Positions 17,660 through 25,046 of a stretch of 45,741 bases of DNA are shown here, in pieces. Position numbers and translations under genes: made by a program. The DNA comes from Streptomyces albicerus (GTDB lineage Bacteria > Actinomycetota > Actinomycetes > Streptomycetales > Streptomycetaceae), in assembly GCF_008905045.1 (NCBI RefSeq), contig NZ_VWMY01000021.1:1-45741 (forward strand), given 5' to 3'. Under the pieces are notes generated by a model. That model was not told the DNA's origin and made no database searches. It saw only the letters and a list, made by a program, of their open reading frames with translations. Position 1 is the stretch's first letter; each line of letters opens with the position of its first letter.

Positions 17660-17759
17660 CCGTCCATTGGTGGTGGGGGGGCTGCCACCCCCGTTCCGGG
17701 CGACCGGACCGTCAGGCAGCACTCGTGGACAACTATCGACAGGTAGGTGCATCGGCATC

Positions 17760-19565
17760 ATGAAGCCCAACAGATTGCGCACCGTGCGCGCCATAGCCGT
17801 CGCCATCACAGCGGGGTCGCTGGCGCTGACCGGCTGCTCCAGTGACAGTGGCAAGGACAACTCCAAGGACAACTCCAAGTCCAAGGAAGACGCCGCCGCA
17901 CAGTCGAATCCTGTCGCCTACGGTGACGCCCAGGCGTCCAACGGCCCGGCCGAGGCGGTGGCCGGGGCCAAGTCCGGCGGCACCATCAACGTGTACCAGC
18001 AGTCCGACCTGACCCACATGGACCCGGGTCAGATCTACGTCAGCGACGCCGGCCAGTTCGCCAACCTGGTCCACCGCGGTCTGACGAACTTCCAGGAGGA
18101 CGACAAGGGCAACCTGACGGTCGTCGGTGACGTCGCCACCGACTCCGGCAAGTCGTCCGACGGCGGCAAGACCTGGACGTACACCCTCAAGGACGGCATC
18201 AAGGACGAGGACGGCAACGCCATCACGTCCGCCGACGTCCGCCACTCCATCGAGCGGATGTACGCCAAGTTCATCTTCGACGGTCCGACCTACGTTCAGA
18301 CGTGGCTCTCGGGTGCCGAGTACCGCAAGACGCTGCCGGACGGCCCCTACAAGGGCAAGCACCTGCCGGACTCCGTCCTGGAGACCCCGGACGACAAGAC
18401 CGTGGTCTTCCACTTCAAGCAGGCCCAGCCGGACCTCCCGCAGGCCCTGGCCATGGCCGGCTACGCCATCGTGCCCGAGAAGCAGGACACGAAGGAGAAG
18501 TACGACAAGGCCCCGGCCGCCCTCGGCCCGTACAAGGTCTCGGAGTACAAGGCAGGCAAGTCCGTGAAGCTGGTCAAGAACGACCAGTGGGACGAGAAGA
18601 CGGACTCGGTGCGCCACCAGTACGTCGACGGCTACAACTTCACCAACACCATCGACCAGGCCAGCCAGACGAAGCGTCTGCTCGCCGACCAGGGCGAGGC
18701 CAAGAACGCCATCCAGTTCACGGACTCGGTGGACCCGGCCCAGCTCTCCACGGTCATCGGCAACGCGGCCGCGAAGAAGCGCACCATCCAGGGCTACCAG
18801 CCCTACGTGTGGCAGCTCTCCTTCAACCTCGACAGCGCCAAGATGAAGGACAAGAAGGTCCGCGACGCGATCACCTACGCGATCCCGAACCAGTCCATGG
18901 TCCAGGCCGACGGTGGCCGGTACGGCGGTGAGGTCGCCGGTGGTCTGATGGCGCCGACCCTGCCGGGCTTCGACCCGAAGTACGACCCGTTCGGCAAGCT
19001 GAAGAAGCCCAACGGTGACCCGGCGAAGGCGAAGCAGCTGCTGGAGGAGGCGGGCGTCAAGGAGGGCACCAAGCTCAGCTACGCCTACTCCAACACCCCG
19101 CGCGGCCAGGCCCAGATGGTCATCATCAAGGACGCGCTGAACAAGCTCGGCTTCGACGTCCAGGCCAAGGAGATCGACCGCGCGACGTTCTACGAGCAGG
19201 TCGGCAAGCTGAAGAACCCGTACGACCTCTACATGACCGGCTGGGGCCAGGACTGGCCGTCCCCGGGCACGGTCATCACCCCGGTCTACGACGGCACGCA
19301 GGTCGCCGACGGTTCGCCGAACTACTCGCACATCAACGACAAGCAGGTCAACGACCTCATCCAGAAGGCCCTGACCGAGCAGCCGGAGGCCGCCGCCAAG
19401 ACGTGGGCAGAGGCTCACCACCGCATCGTGGAGGAGATCAACCCCGGTGCCCCGGTGTACTACTCGAAGCAGATCCAGCTCTACGGTTCGAACATCGGTG
19501 GTGCCCGGTACAGCGTCGAGTCGAGCTACATCGACATCAACGACGTGTTCCTGAAGCAGCCGTAA
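17760..19565 (+). CDS. bldKB: Oligopeptide-binding lipoprotein, BldKB-like
   Basis: The protein is 601 aa from ATG 17760, with AGGTAGGT at 17741-17748. The lipoprotein signal ends LALTGC (C26), followed by a Lys/Asp/Ser-rich linker. The SBP_bac_5 domain starts at about residue 75 (GGTINVYQQSDLTHMDPGQIY) and runs to the end. The family's landmarks are visible: WTYTLKDGIKDEDGNAITSADV, NQSMVQADGGRYGGEV, and YDLYMTGWGQDWPSPGTV. It captures peptides outside the membrane for the BldKA/C channel. In S. coelicolor the equivalent is needed for a developmental signal; that role is family knowledge. A strong hairpin (19583-19622) follows the stop and probably raises its level relative to downstream genes. 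Confidence 0.92.
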   Translation: MKPNRLRTVRAIAVAITAGSLALTGCSSDSGKDNSKDNSKSKEDAAAQSNPVAYGDAQASNGPAEAVAGAKSGGTINVYQQSDLTHMDPGQIYVSDAGQFANLVHRGLTNFQEDDKGNLTVVGDVATDSGKSSDGGKTWTYTLKDGIKDEDGNAITSADVRHSIERMYAKFIFDGPTYVQTWLSGAEYRKTLPDGPYKGKHLPDSVLETPDDKTVVFHFKQAQPDLPQALAMAGYAIVPEKQDTKEKYDKAPAALGPYKVSEYKAGKSVKLVKNDQWDEKTDSVRHQYVDGYNFTNTIDQASQTKRLLADQGEAKNAIQFTDSVDPAQLSTVIGNAAAKKRTIQGYQPYVWQLSFNLDSAKMKDKKVRDAITYAIPNQSMVQADGGRYGGEVAGGLMAPTLPGFDPKYDPFGKLKKPNGDPAKAKQLLEEAGVKEGTKLSYAYSNTPRGQAQMVIIKDALNKLGFDVQAKEIDRATFYEQVGKLKNPYDLYMTGWGQDWPSPGTVITPVYDGTQVADGSPNYSHINDKQVNDLIQKALTEQPEAAAKTWAEAHHRIVEEINPGAPVYYSKQIQLYGSNIGGARYSVESSYIDINDVFLKQP

Positions 19566-19582
19566 TCCGTCAGTTCGGCTGA

Positions 19583-19622
19583 TCCGCGGGGGTGTGCGCC
19601 AGGCGGAGCGCACCCCCGCGGA
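19583..19622 (+). terminator. Intercistronic hairpin after the bldKB-like gene
   Basis: The left arm TCCGCGGGGGTGTGCGC (19583-19599) pairs with GCGCACCCCCGCGGA (19608-19622). That is about 15 bp with a 2-base bulge and an 8-base loop. It lies between two genes of one operon, so it is more likely a partial terminator or a 3' stabiliser than a full stop. Confidence 0.75.
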
Positions 19623-19670
19623 CGGTATCCCCCTCCTGCCGCCGCGTTTCGAAGAGAGCATCCACCCGCC

Positions 19671-20648
19671 ATGCTTCAGTTCCTCATCCGCAGGCTGATC
19701 GGCGCCGTCGTCATCATGTTCCTGATCGGCGCCTTCACGTTCTTCCTGTTCTATACGATCCCTCAGGACTTCGCGCAGCTGGCCTGCGGAAGAAACTGTT
19801 CCCCCCAGAACATCGAGGTCATCCGGGAGAACCTGGGCCTGGACAAGCCCATCACGACGCAGTTCTGGGAGTTCATGACCGGCATCGTGTCCGGGCGGGA
19901 CTTCCCCCAGGGGCACTGTTCCGCCCCCTGCCTGGGCGTCTCCTTCGACACGGGTGACTTCGTCTGGGACTCCATCATGGACCGCTTCCCGCTGACGCTC
20001 TCGCTGACGGTCGGCGGCCTGGTGATCTTCCTGCTCTTCGGCCTCGGCACGGGTCTGCTGGCCGCGTGGAAGCGCGGTACCTTCGTCGACAAGCTGGTGA
20101 GCGGCGCCTCGATGGTGCTCAGCTCGTTCCAGATCTACTTCCTGGGCCCGATCGTCCTCGGCCTCCTCGTCTACAGCACCGGCTGGATGGAGAACCCCAG
20201 GTACGTCTCGTTCACCGGTGATCCGGCGGGCTGGTTCGTGGGGATGCTGATCCCCTGGGCCGTGATGGCGACGATCTTCACCGCCCAGTACACGCGTATG
20301 GCACGCTCGACCATGATCGAGCAGCTTCAGGAGGAGCACGTCCGCACCGCGCGCGCCAAGGGCATGCGGCAGCGGTACGTATTCTTCAGGTACGCCTGGC
20401 GCGGTTCCCTCATCCCCATCGTCACCATCATCGGCATGGACCTCAGCGCACTCCTCTCGGGCGCCGTGGTCACGGAGTTCACCTTCGACCTGGCCGGTAT
20501 CGGGCGTCTGGCGGTCGAGTCCTCGCTGACCAAGGACCTTCCGCTGACGATGGGCGTCATGCTGTTCGGGGCCTTCTTCATCCTGATCCTGAACATCATC
20601 GTGGACCTCGCCTACGCCTACATCGACCCGCGCGTGCGCCTCGCCTAG
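19671..20648 (+). CDS. bldKC: Oligopeptide ABC permease (OppB type), BldKC-like
   Basis: The protein is 325 aa from ATG 19671. The N-terminal helix MLQFLIRRLIGAVVIMFLIG is followed by the OppB outer loop with LGLDKPITTQFWEFMTG. The BPD_transp_1 domain carries the EAA motif EEHVRTARAKGMRQRYVFFR (near residue 222) and ends in YAYIDPRVRLA, typical of OppB/DppB. Two Cys pairs lie in the outer loop (C39/C43 and C83/C87), unusual enough to suggest disulfides. It pairs with the BldKA-like permease. The gap of about 105 bp before it holds the post-lipoprotein hairpin; the ATPase gene starts 10 bp after its stop. Confidence 0.92.
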   Translation: MLQFLIRRLIGAVVIMFLIGAFTFFLFYTIPQDFAQLACGRNCSPQNIEVIRENLGLDKPITTQFWEFMTGIVSGRDFPQGHCSAPCLGVSFDTGDFVWDSIMDRFPLTLSLTVGGLVIFLLFGLGTGLLAAWKRGTFVDKLVSGASMVLSSFQIYFLGPIVLGLLVYSTGWMENPRYVSFTGDPAGWFVGMLIPWAVMATIFTAQYTRMARSTMIEQLQEEHVRTARAKGMRQRYVFFRYAWRGSLIPIVTIIGMDLSALLSGAVVTEFTFDLAGIGRLAVESSLTKDLPLTMGVMLFGAFFILILNIIVDLAYAYIDPRVRLA

Positions 20649-20658
20649 GAGAAATACC

Positions 20659-21720
20659 GTGACCACACTGACCAAGACCGAAGGCGCCGAGGCCCCGAGC
20701 GGGTCTGAGGCCTTCCTCTCGGTCCGCGACCTGCGGGTGCGGTTCTCCACCGAGGACGGCATCGTGAAGGCCGTCGACGGACTCTCCTTCGACGTCGAAC
20801 GGGGCAAGACCCTCGGCATCGTCGGTGAGTCGGGCTCCGGCAAGTCCGTCACCAACCTGGCCGTTCTCGGTCTGCACAACCCCAAGAGCTCCACCGTCGA
20901 GGGCGAGATCGTCCTGGACGGGAAGGAACTGGTCACGGCGACCGAGAAGGAGATGGAGAAGCTTCGCGGCAACAAGGTCGCGATGATCTTCCAGGACCCG
21001 CTGACCGCGCTCTCGCCGTACTACACGGTGGGCCGGCAGATCGCGGAACCGTTCATGAAGCACACCGGCGCCTCCAAGAAGGAGGCGAAGGCGCGGGCCA
21101 TCGAGATGCTCGACAAGGTCGGCATCCCGCAGCCCGCCATGCGCTTCAACGACTATCCGCACCAGTTCTCCGGCGGTATGCGCCAGCGCGCGATGATCGC
21201 GATGGCCCTGATCTGCGACCCCGATCTGCTGATCGCGGACGAGCCGACCACGGCCCTGGACGTGACCGTCCAGGCGCAGATCCTGGACCTGCTCAAGGAC
21301 CTCCAGCAGGAGTTCGGTTCGGCGATCATCTTCATCACCCACGATCTGGGCGTCATCTCCAACATGGCCGACGACCTGCTGGTGATGTACTCGGGGCGTG
21401 CCGTGGAACGCGGCACCGTCCGCGAAGTCCTGCGCAACCCCCAGCACCCCTACACCTGGGGTCTGCTGAGTTCGATGCCGCGACTCGGCGGTGACACGGC
21501 GCAGGCGCTCACCCCGATTCCCGGGACTCCGCCCAGCCTGCTGAACCCGCCGTCGGGCTGCCCCTTCCACCCGCGCTGCGGCTTCACCGCCGAGGTCGGC
21601 GGAACCCGCTGCTCGGACGAGAGGCCGCAGTTGCCCGAGGGCCGGGGTGCCGCCTGTCATCTCGGCGCGGAGCAGAAGTCGACCTTTTTCATCGAGCAGA
21701 TCAAGCCCCGGCTGGGCTAG
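20659..21720 (+). CDS. bldKD: Oligopeptide ABC ATPase (OppD type), BldKD-like
   Basis: The protein is 353 aa from GTG 20659, with AGGAGAAA just before. Walker A is GESGSGKS (56-63), the ABC signature FSGGMRQR begins at F170, Walker B is LLIADEP with D194/E195, and the switch histidine is in FITHDLG. The C-terminal oligo_HPY region has NPPSGCPFHPRCGF and further cysteines (C in GTRCSDE and GAACHL), which in some family members hold an Fe-S cluster. It powers the importer together with the next gene, which begins 12 bp later. Confidence 0.93.
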   Translation: MTTLTKTEGAEAPSGSEAFLSVRDLRVRFSTEDGIVKAVDGLSFDVERGKTLGIVGESGSGKSVTNLAVLGLHNPKSSTVEGEIVLDGKELVTATEKEMEKLRGNKVAMIFQDPLTALSPYYTVGRQIAEPFMKHTGASKKEAKARAIEMLDKVGIPQPAMRFNDYPHQFSGGMRQRAMIAMALICDPDLLIADEPTTALDVTVQAQILDLLKDLQQEFGSAIIFITHDLGVISNMADDLLVMYSGRAVERGTVREVLRNPQHPYTWGLLSSMPRLGGDTAQALTPIPGTPPSLLNPPSGCPFHPRCGFTAEVGGTRCSDERPQLPEGRGAACHLGAEQKSTFFIEQIKPRLG

Positions 21721-21732
21721 GGAGAACGAGAC

Positions 21733-22854
21733 ATGAGCGACAAACTCACCCTGCCGAAGCCGCAGGACCCCGTCGACGGAGTCGGCGAGACGCTGCTCTC
21801 CGTCGAGGGCCTGACGAAACACTTCCCGATCTACGGCGGCTTTCCGATCAAACGCAAGGTCGGAGCCGTGCAGGCGGTGGACGGAATCGACCTGTCCGTC
21901 GGCGTCGGCGAGAGCGTCGGCCTGGTCGGTGAGTCCGGCTGCGGCAAGTCGACGACGGGCCGGCTCATCACCCGGCTCCTGGAGCCGACCGGCGGCAAGA
22001 TCACGTACGCGGGGCAGGACATCACGCATGCCTCGCGCAAGCAGATCGCCCCTGTACGGTCCGAGATCCAGATGATCTTCCAGGACCCGTACTCCTCGCT
22101 GAACCCGCGGCAGACCGTCGGCACCATCATCAAGTCGCCGATGGAGGTCAACGGCATCAATCCGCCGGGTGGCCGGGAGACACGAGTCCGGGAACTGCTC
22201 GAACTCGTCGGCCTCAACCCTGAGCACTACAACCGCTTCCCGCACGAGTTCTCCGGCGGTCAGCGTCAGCGCATCGGTGTGGCCCGGGCGTTGGCCCTGC
22301 AGCCGAAGCTGATCGTCGCCGACGAGCCGGTGTCGGCCCTGGACGTGTCGATCCAGGCGCAGGTCGTCAACCTGCTGCAGAAGGTCCAGGAAGAGATGGG
22401 CATCGCCTTCCTCTTCATCGCCCACGACCTGGCGATCGTCCGGCACTTCTCGCAGCGCCTCGCGGTGATGTATCTCGGCAAGGTGGTGGAGGTCGGCGAC
22501 CGGGACTCCATCTACAACCGGCCTCGCCACCCCTACACCCATGCCCTGCTGTCGGCGGTTCCGGAGGTCGCGCTCGACGACGAGCCCCAGGACCGCGAGC
22601 GGATCCGGCTCTCCGGCGACGTTCCCTCGCCGATCCACCCGCCGTCCGGCTGCCGCTTCCGCACGCGCTGCTGGAAGGCGCAGGACAAGTGCGCCACCAC
22701 GGAGCCCCCGCTGGTCCAGATCTCCGGAAACCGTGCGGGTCACCTGACGGCCTGCCACTTCCCGGAGGACCCGACCACCGAGGCGCGCGACGAGGACATC
22801 GTCCTCGACCCGGCGCTGGCGGCGCTGGAGAAGGACGTGGAGGACTCGAAGTAG
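21733..22854 (+). CDS. bldKE: Oligopeptide ABC ATPase (OppF type), BldKE-like
   Basis: The protein is 373 aa from ATG 21733, with GGGAGAACGAG upstream. Walker A is GESGCGKS (66-73), the Q loop lies in IFQDPYSSLNPR, the signature is FSGGQRQRIGVARAL, Walker B is LIVADEPVSALD, and the switch is FIAHDLAIV. The C-terminal part has HPPSGCRFRTRCWKAQDKC with a further Cys in TACHF. The OppF partner usually starts with a peptide linking it to the core promoter KHFPIYGGFPIKRKVG, seen here. It is the last gene of the operon; a strong hairpin (22899-22933) follows. Confidence 0.93.
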   Translation: MSDKLTLPKPQDPVDGVGETLLSVEGLTKHFPIYGGFPIKRKVGAVQAVDGIDLSVGVGESVGLVGESGCGKSTTGRLITRLLEPTGGKITYAGQDITHASRKQIAPVRSEIQMIFQDPYSSLNPRQTVGTIIKSPMEVNGINPPGGRETRVRELLELVGLNPEHYNRFPHEFSGGQRQRIGVARALALQPKLIVADEPVSALDVSIQAQVVNLLQKVQEEMGIAFLFIAHDLAIVRHFSQRLAVMYLGKVVEVGDRDSIYNRPRHPYTHALLSAVPEVALDDEPQDRERIRLSGDVPSPIHPPSGCRFRTRCWKAQDKCATTEPPLVQISGNRAGHLTACHFPEDPTTEARDEDIVLDPALAALEKDVEDSK

Positions 22855-22898
22855 GGCAGAGCTCGGAGCGGGGCGTAGGGCTGGTCCGGGGACTGGCG

Positions 22899-22933
22899 GG
22901 ACTGGTGGGAGCGCGGGGGCTCCCACCCAGTCC
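22899..22933. terminator. Terminator after the bldK-type operon
   Basis: GGACTGGTGGGAGC (22899-22912) pairs with GCTCCCACCCAGTCC (22919-22933), 14 bp with one bulged C and a 6-base loop. It lies 45 bp after the stop of the last ATPase gene. Confidence 0.75.
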
Positions 22934-23052
22934 CCGGAAGCCGTTGAGTGTGGGTACGTACGCCTGCGCTCGCGCTCCGCGAGCCAACAGACCGGCCCGC
23001 TCCGCGAGTTAATCGTTCGACATCCCCTCGGCCGTCGGCGATGCTCCCTGCG

Positions 23053-23565
23053 ATGAGTCGAACCGACACGCCTCCCGTATGGGACGAGCGCACGCAGCTG
23101 GCCACCTTCCTCGACTACGTACGGGACACCGCGCGCGCCAAGTGCGAGGGTGTGACGCCTGAGGACGCGCGGAAGGCGCCGCTTCCGGGGTCCCCGCTGA
23201 TGACGCTGTGCGGGCTGATCAGCCATCTGCGGTGGGTCGAGCACTACTGGTTCGAGGTGGTGTTCCTGGGTGAGGAGCTCCAGGGACCGCTCGCCGGGGC
23301 GACCGAGGACGACCCCGACCCGGAGATGCGGACCGCCGTCGACATCCCGCTGTCCCAGCTCCTCGCCGAGTACGAGGAACAGAGCGCCCGCTGCCGCCGA
23401 CTGCTGGCGGACCACGACCTGAACACCGCGGCCAAGCGCCCCGTCAGGGACGGCCGGTACGTCGACCTCCGCTGGGTGGTCCTCCACATCATCGAGGAGA
23501 CCTCCCGCCACAACGGCCACCTCGACATCGTCCGCGAACTGGTCGACGGGAACACCGGCGTCTAG
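23053..23565 (+). CDS. DinB-superfamily (DUF664) protein
   Basis: The protein is 170 aa from ATG 23053 (MSRTDTPPVWDERTQL). An in-frame ATG at 23041 would add four residues, and neither has a clear ribosome binding site. The four-helix DinB/DUF664 bundle is marked by LCGLISHLRWVEHYWFEVVF (histidines at the first metal site) and LHIIEETSRHNGHLDIVREL (the two histidines of the second). Several family members are mycothiol- or bacillithiol-dependent transferases. Because this genome makes mycothiol (mshB in the window), a thiol-dependent role is possible, but nothing in the sequence proves it. Confidence 0.87.
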   Translation: MSRTDTPPVWDERTQLATFLDYVRDTARAKCEGVTPEDARKAPLPGSPLMTLCGLISHLRWVEHYWFEVVFLGEELQGPLAGATEDDPDPEMRTAVDIPLSQLLAEYEEQSARCRRLLADHDLNTAAKRPVRDGRYVDLRWVVLHIIEETSRHNGHLDIVRELVDGNTGV

Positions 23566-23634
23566 CGATGGCATGCGTTCGGCGAGGGCGTGCGATTCAG
23601 CGGTGACTCGCGACAAGGCCCATGGAGGAGCCAG

Positions 23635-24069
23635 TTGAACCAGGTGAACCCCACCATCCGCCACATCACCTTCGACTGCACCGGAGACCCGTACGATCTC
23701 GGGCTGTTCTGGAGCGAGCTGCTCGGACGGCCGCTGGCCGACGACGACAAGCCCGGCGACCCGGAGGCGGTACTCAAGGATCCCGACGGCGGTCCGGCCC
23801 TGCTCTTCGTCCGGGTCCCGGAGGGCAAGACGGCCAAGAACCGCATCCACTTCGACCTGTGGCCACAGGGGCGCACCCGGGAGGCGGAGGTCGAGCGGGC
23901 CGTCGCCCTCGGAGCCCGCCTGATCGCGGACCGGACCCGGCCCGACGGCGGCGGCTGGTTCACCCTGGAGGATCCCGAGGGCAATGAATTCTGTGTAGAG
24001 CGGGGGGAGTTGGGCCGGATCACCGACACCCCGTCTGACTCGGCCGACTCGGCCGGCGCCCTCGGGTAG
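23635..24069 (+). CDS. VOC-family (glyoxalase-like) protein
   Basis: The protein is 144 aa from TTG 23635, with GGAGGAG at 23624-23630; a GTG at 23644 is also in frame but too far from the site. The first half begins IRHITFDCTGDPYDLGLFWSELLG, the betaalphabetabetabeta start of a glyoxalase-like domain. RIHFDLWPQG and FTLEDPEGNEFCVE are the second-half landmarks, with the metal-site H and E in place. The enzyme activity is unknown. The Ser/Asp-rich tail is probably disordered. It lies 7 bp before the acetyltransferase gene, so the two are probably cotranscribed. Confidence 0.87.
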   Translation: MNQVNPTIRHITFDCTGDPYDLGLFWSELLGRPLADDDKPGDPEAVLKDPDGGPALLFVRVPEGKTAKNRIHFDLWPQGRTREAEVERAVALGARLIADRTRPDGGGWFTLEDPEGNEFCVERGELGRITDTPSDSADSAGALG

Positions 24070-24076
24070 TCGGGGG

Positions 24077-24628
24077 ATGTCTTCGGCGCTCCGCCCGGAG
24101 CCGTCTCGCCTGGAGCCGTCTCGCCCGGAGTCGCCACACCCGGAGTCACTCCACCTGGAAAAGGTCACCCCGGACAACGTCGAGGCCGCAATCGCCCTCA
24201 AGGTCCGCCCCGACCAGGAACGCTTCGTCTCCCCGGTCGTGAAGTCCCTGGCCGAGGCCTACGCGCAGCCCGAGACCGCCTGGCCCCGGCTGGTGTACGA
24301 CGGCGACGAACTCGTCGGCTTCGTCATGGCCTTCTTCGACGTCCGCTTCGACCCCGACAACCCCGACGACCGCCCCCGCTCCGGCCTCTGGCGCCTCAAC
24401 ATCGCCGAAGGCAAGCAGGGACGCGGATACGGCCGCTTCGCGGTGGAGTCGGTCTGCGAGGAGATCCGCCGACGCGGCAACTCCCACCTCGTGACGGTCA
24501 CCTGGGCGGAGGGCGAGGGCGGCCCCGAACCGTTCTACCTGCGGCTCGGCTTTCACCGTACGGGGGAGATGAGCGGGGACCAGGTCGTGGGGGAGCTGGA
24601 TCTGAACCGGTGGGCCGAGGGGCGGTGA
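24077..24628 (+). CDS. GNAT-family N-acetyltransferase
   Basis: The protein is 183 aa from ATG 24077. Residues 1-25 are a low-complexity tail from a 15-bp tandem repeat. The GNAT fold follows: LHLEKVTPDNVEAAIAL, YDGDELVGFVMAFFD (strand 4), LWRLNIAEGKQGRGYGRFAVE with the acetyl-CoA loop QGRGYG, and PFYLRLGFHRTGE near the end. It looks closest to the spermine/spermidine or diamine acetyltransferase-like branch (KVRPDQERFVSPVVKSLAEAY). The substrate is not certain. Confidence 0.88.
   Translation: MSSALRPEPSRLEPSRPESPHPESLHLEKVTPDNVEAAIALKVRPDQERFVSPVVKSLAEAYAQPETAWPRLVYDGDELVGFVMAFFDVRFDPDNPDDRPRSGLWRLNIAEGKQGRGYGRFAVESVCEEIRRRGNSHLVTVTWAEGEGGPEPFYLRLGFHRTGEMSGDQVVGELDLNRWAEGR
24094..24153 (+). 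repeat. 15-bp tandem repeat inside the GNAT gene
   Basis: Four adjacent 15-base units: CCCGGAGCCGTCTCG, CCTGGAGCCGTCTCG, CCCGGAGTCGCCACA and CCCGGAGTCACTCCA. They encode the repeating head PEPSR-LEPSR-PESPH-PESLH of the acetyltransferase, in frame. Confidence 0.9.
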
Positions 24629-24886
24629 GCCGGGGCGTCTGACGAGTAGGGCACGTCAGCCCGCTTCCTCGGTACCCCTGGACAGGCGGGGCGCCGACAC
24701 GGTGTCCCGGGATCTCCGGGGAGTGGCACGCCGTCAGATACCCCTCCCCGTTCCCCTCGACGCGCACCAGCCCCGGCGCTCCGACGTGCGCCTCTCCGTG
24801 GCCTTCCAAGCAGTGAGTCCGGAAGCGGCAGTCGGATGGCGAGTTGCGCGGGGGAGTGTTCGATATGCAGCCTCCGATGTTTCGTC

Positions 24887-24922
24887 ATGCACGCACCCGG
24901 CCGTGGCGCGCCGTGCGTGCAT
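24887..24922. terminator. Perfect 10-bp inverted repeat upstream of the second importer
   Basis: ATGCACGCAC (24887-24896) and GTGCGTGCAT (24913-24922) are perfect complements across a 16-base loop. It could be a terminator for the GNAT gene, but lies 259 bp after its stop. A leader structure or operator is as likely. Confidence 0.4.
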
Positions 24923-24978
24923 TCGGAGGGTGTCTCCACTCGGAAGGGTGGGATGAATGTGCGCTATGAGCCTTCTGA

Positions 24979-24990
24979 CCCAATATTGGG
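24979..24990. promoter_or_regulatory. CCCAATATTGGG palindrome, candidate operator
   Basis: This perfect 12-bp palindrome with an AT-rich centre is 57 bp upstream of the lipoprotein start. Such AT cores are rare here, so it is a good candidate operator or part of the promoter. Confidence 0.45.
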
Positions 24991-25046
24991 CGCTAAAGGC
25001 ACAGCGCTCCGCGCCGGAGCCACAGCGCACTCTGAGGAGGCACTCC

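Larger units (their letters stand above)
24629..25046. other. Intergenic/promoter region of the second peptide importer
   Basis: The 418-base gap has no gene I can support. It holds the perfect 10-bp inverted repeat ATGCACGCAC...GTGCGTGCAT (24887-24922) and the 12-bp palindrome CCCAATATTGGG (24979-24990). Both are upstream of the lipoprotein gene at 25047. The first part (24629-24880) shows nothing I can name. Confidence 0.6.

Noticed and set aside
17733..20975. Minus-strand open frame of 1080 aa opposite the bldKB/bldKC-like genes
   Set aside because: It mirrors the third-position bias of the plus-strand genes and shows Arg/Asp/Val-rich shadow composition without motifs.
20596..24201. Very long minus-strand open frame (1201 aa) opposite the bldKD/bldKE-like, DinB, VOC and GNAT genes
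   Set aside because: It is a GC-bias shadow of well-supported plus-strand genes; its translation has no domain and crosses several real gene boundaries.
24957..25046. Upstream start of the second lipoprotein gene
   Set aside because: It would destroy the lipoprotein signal; ATG 25047 has a GAGGAGG site and gives a normal signal peptide.
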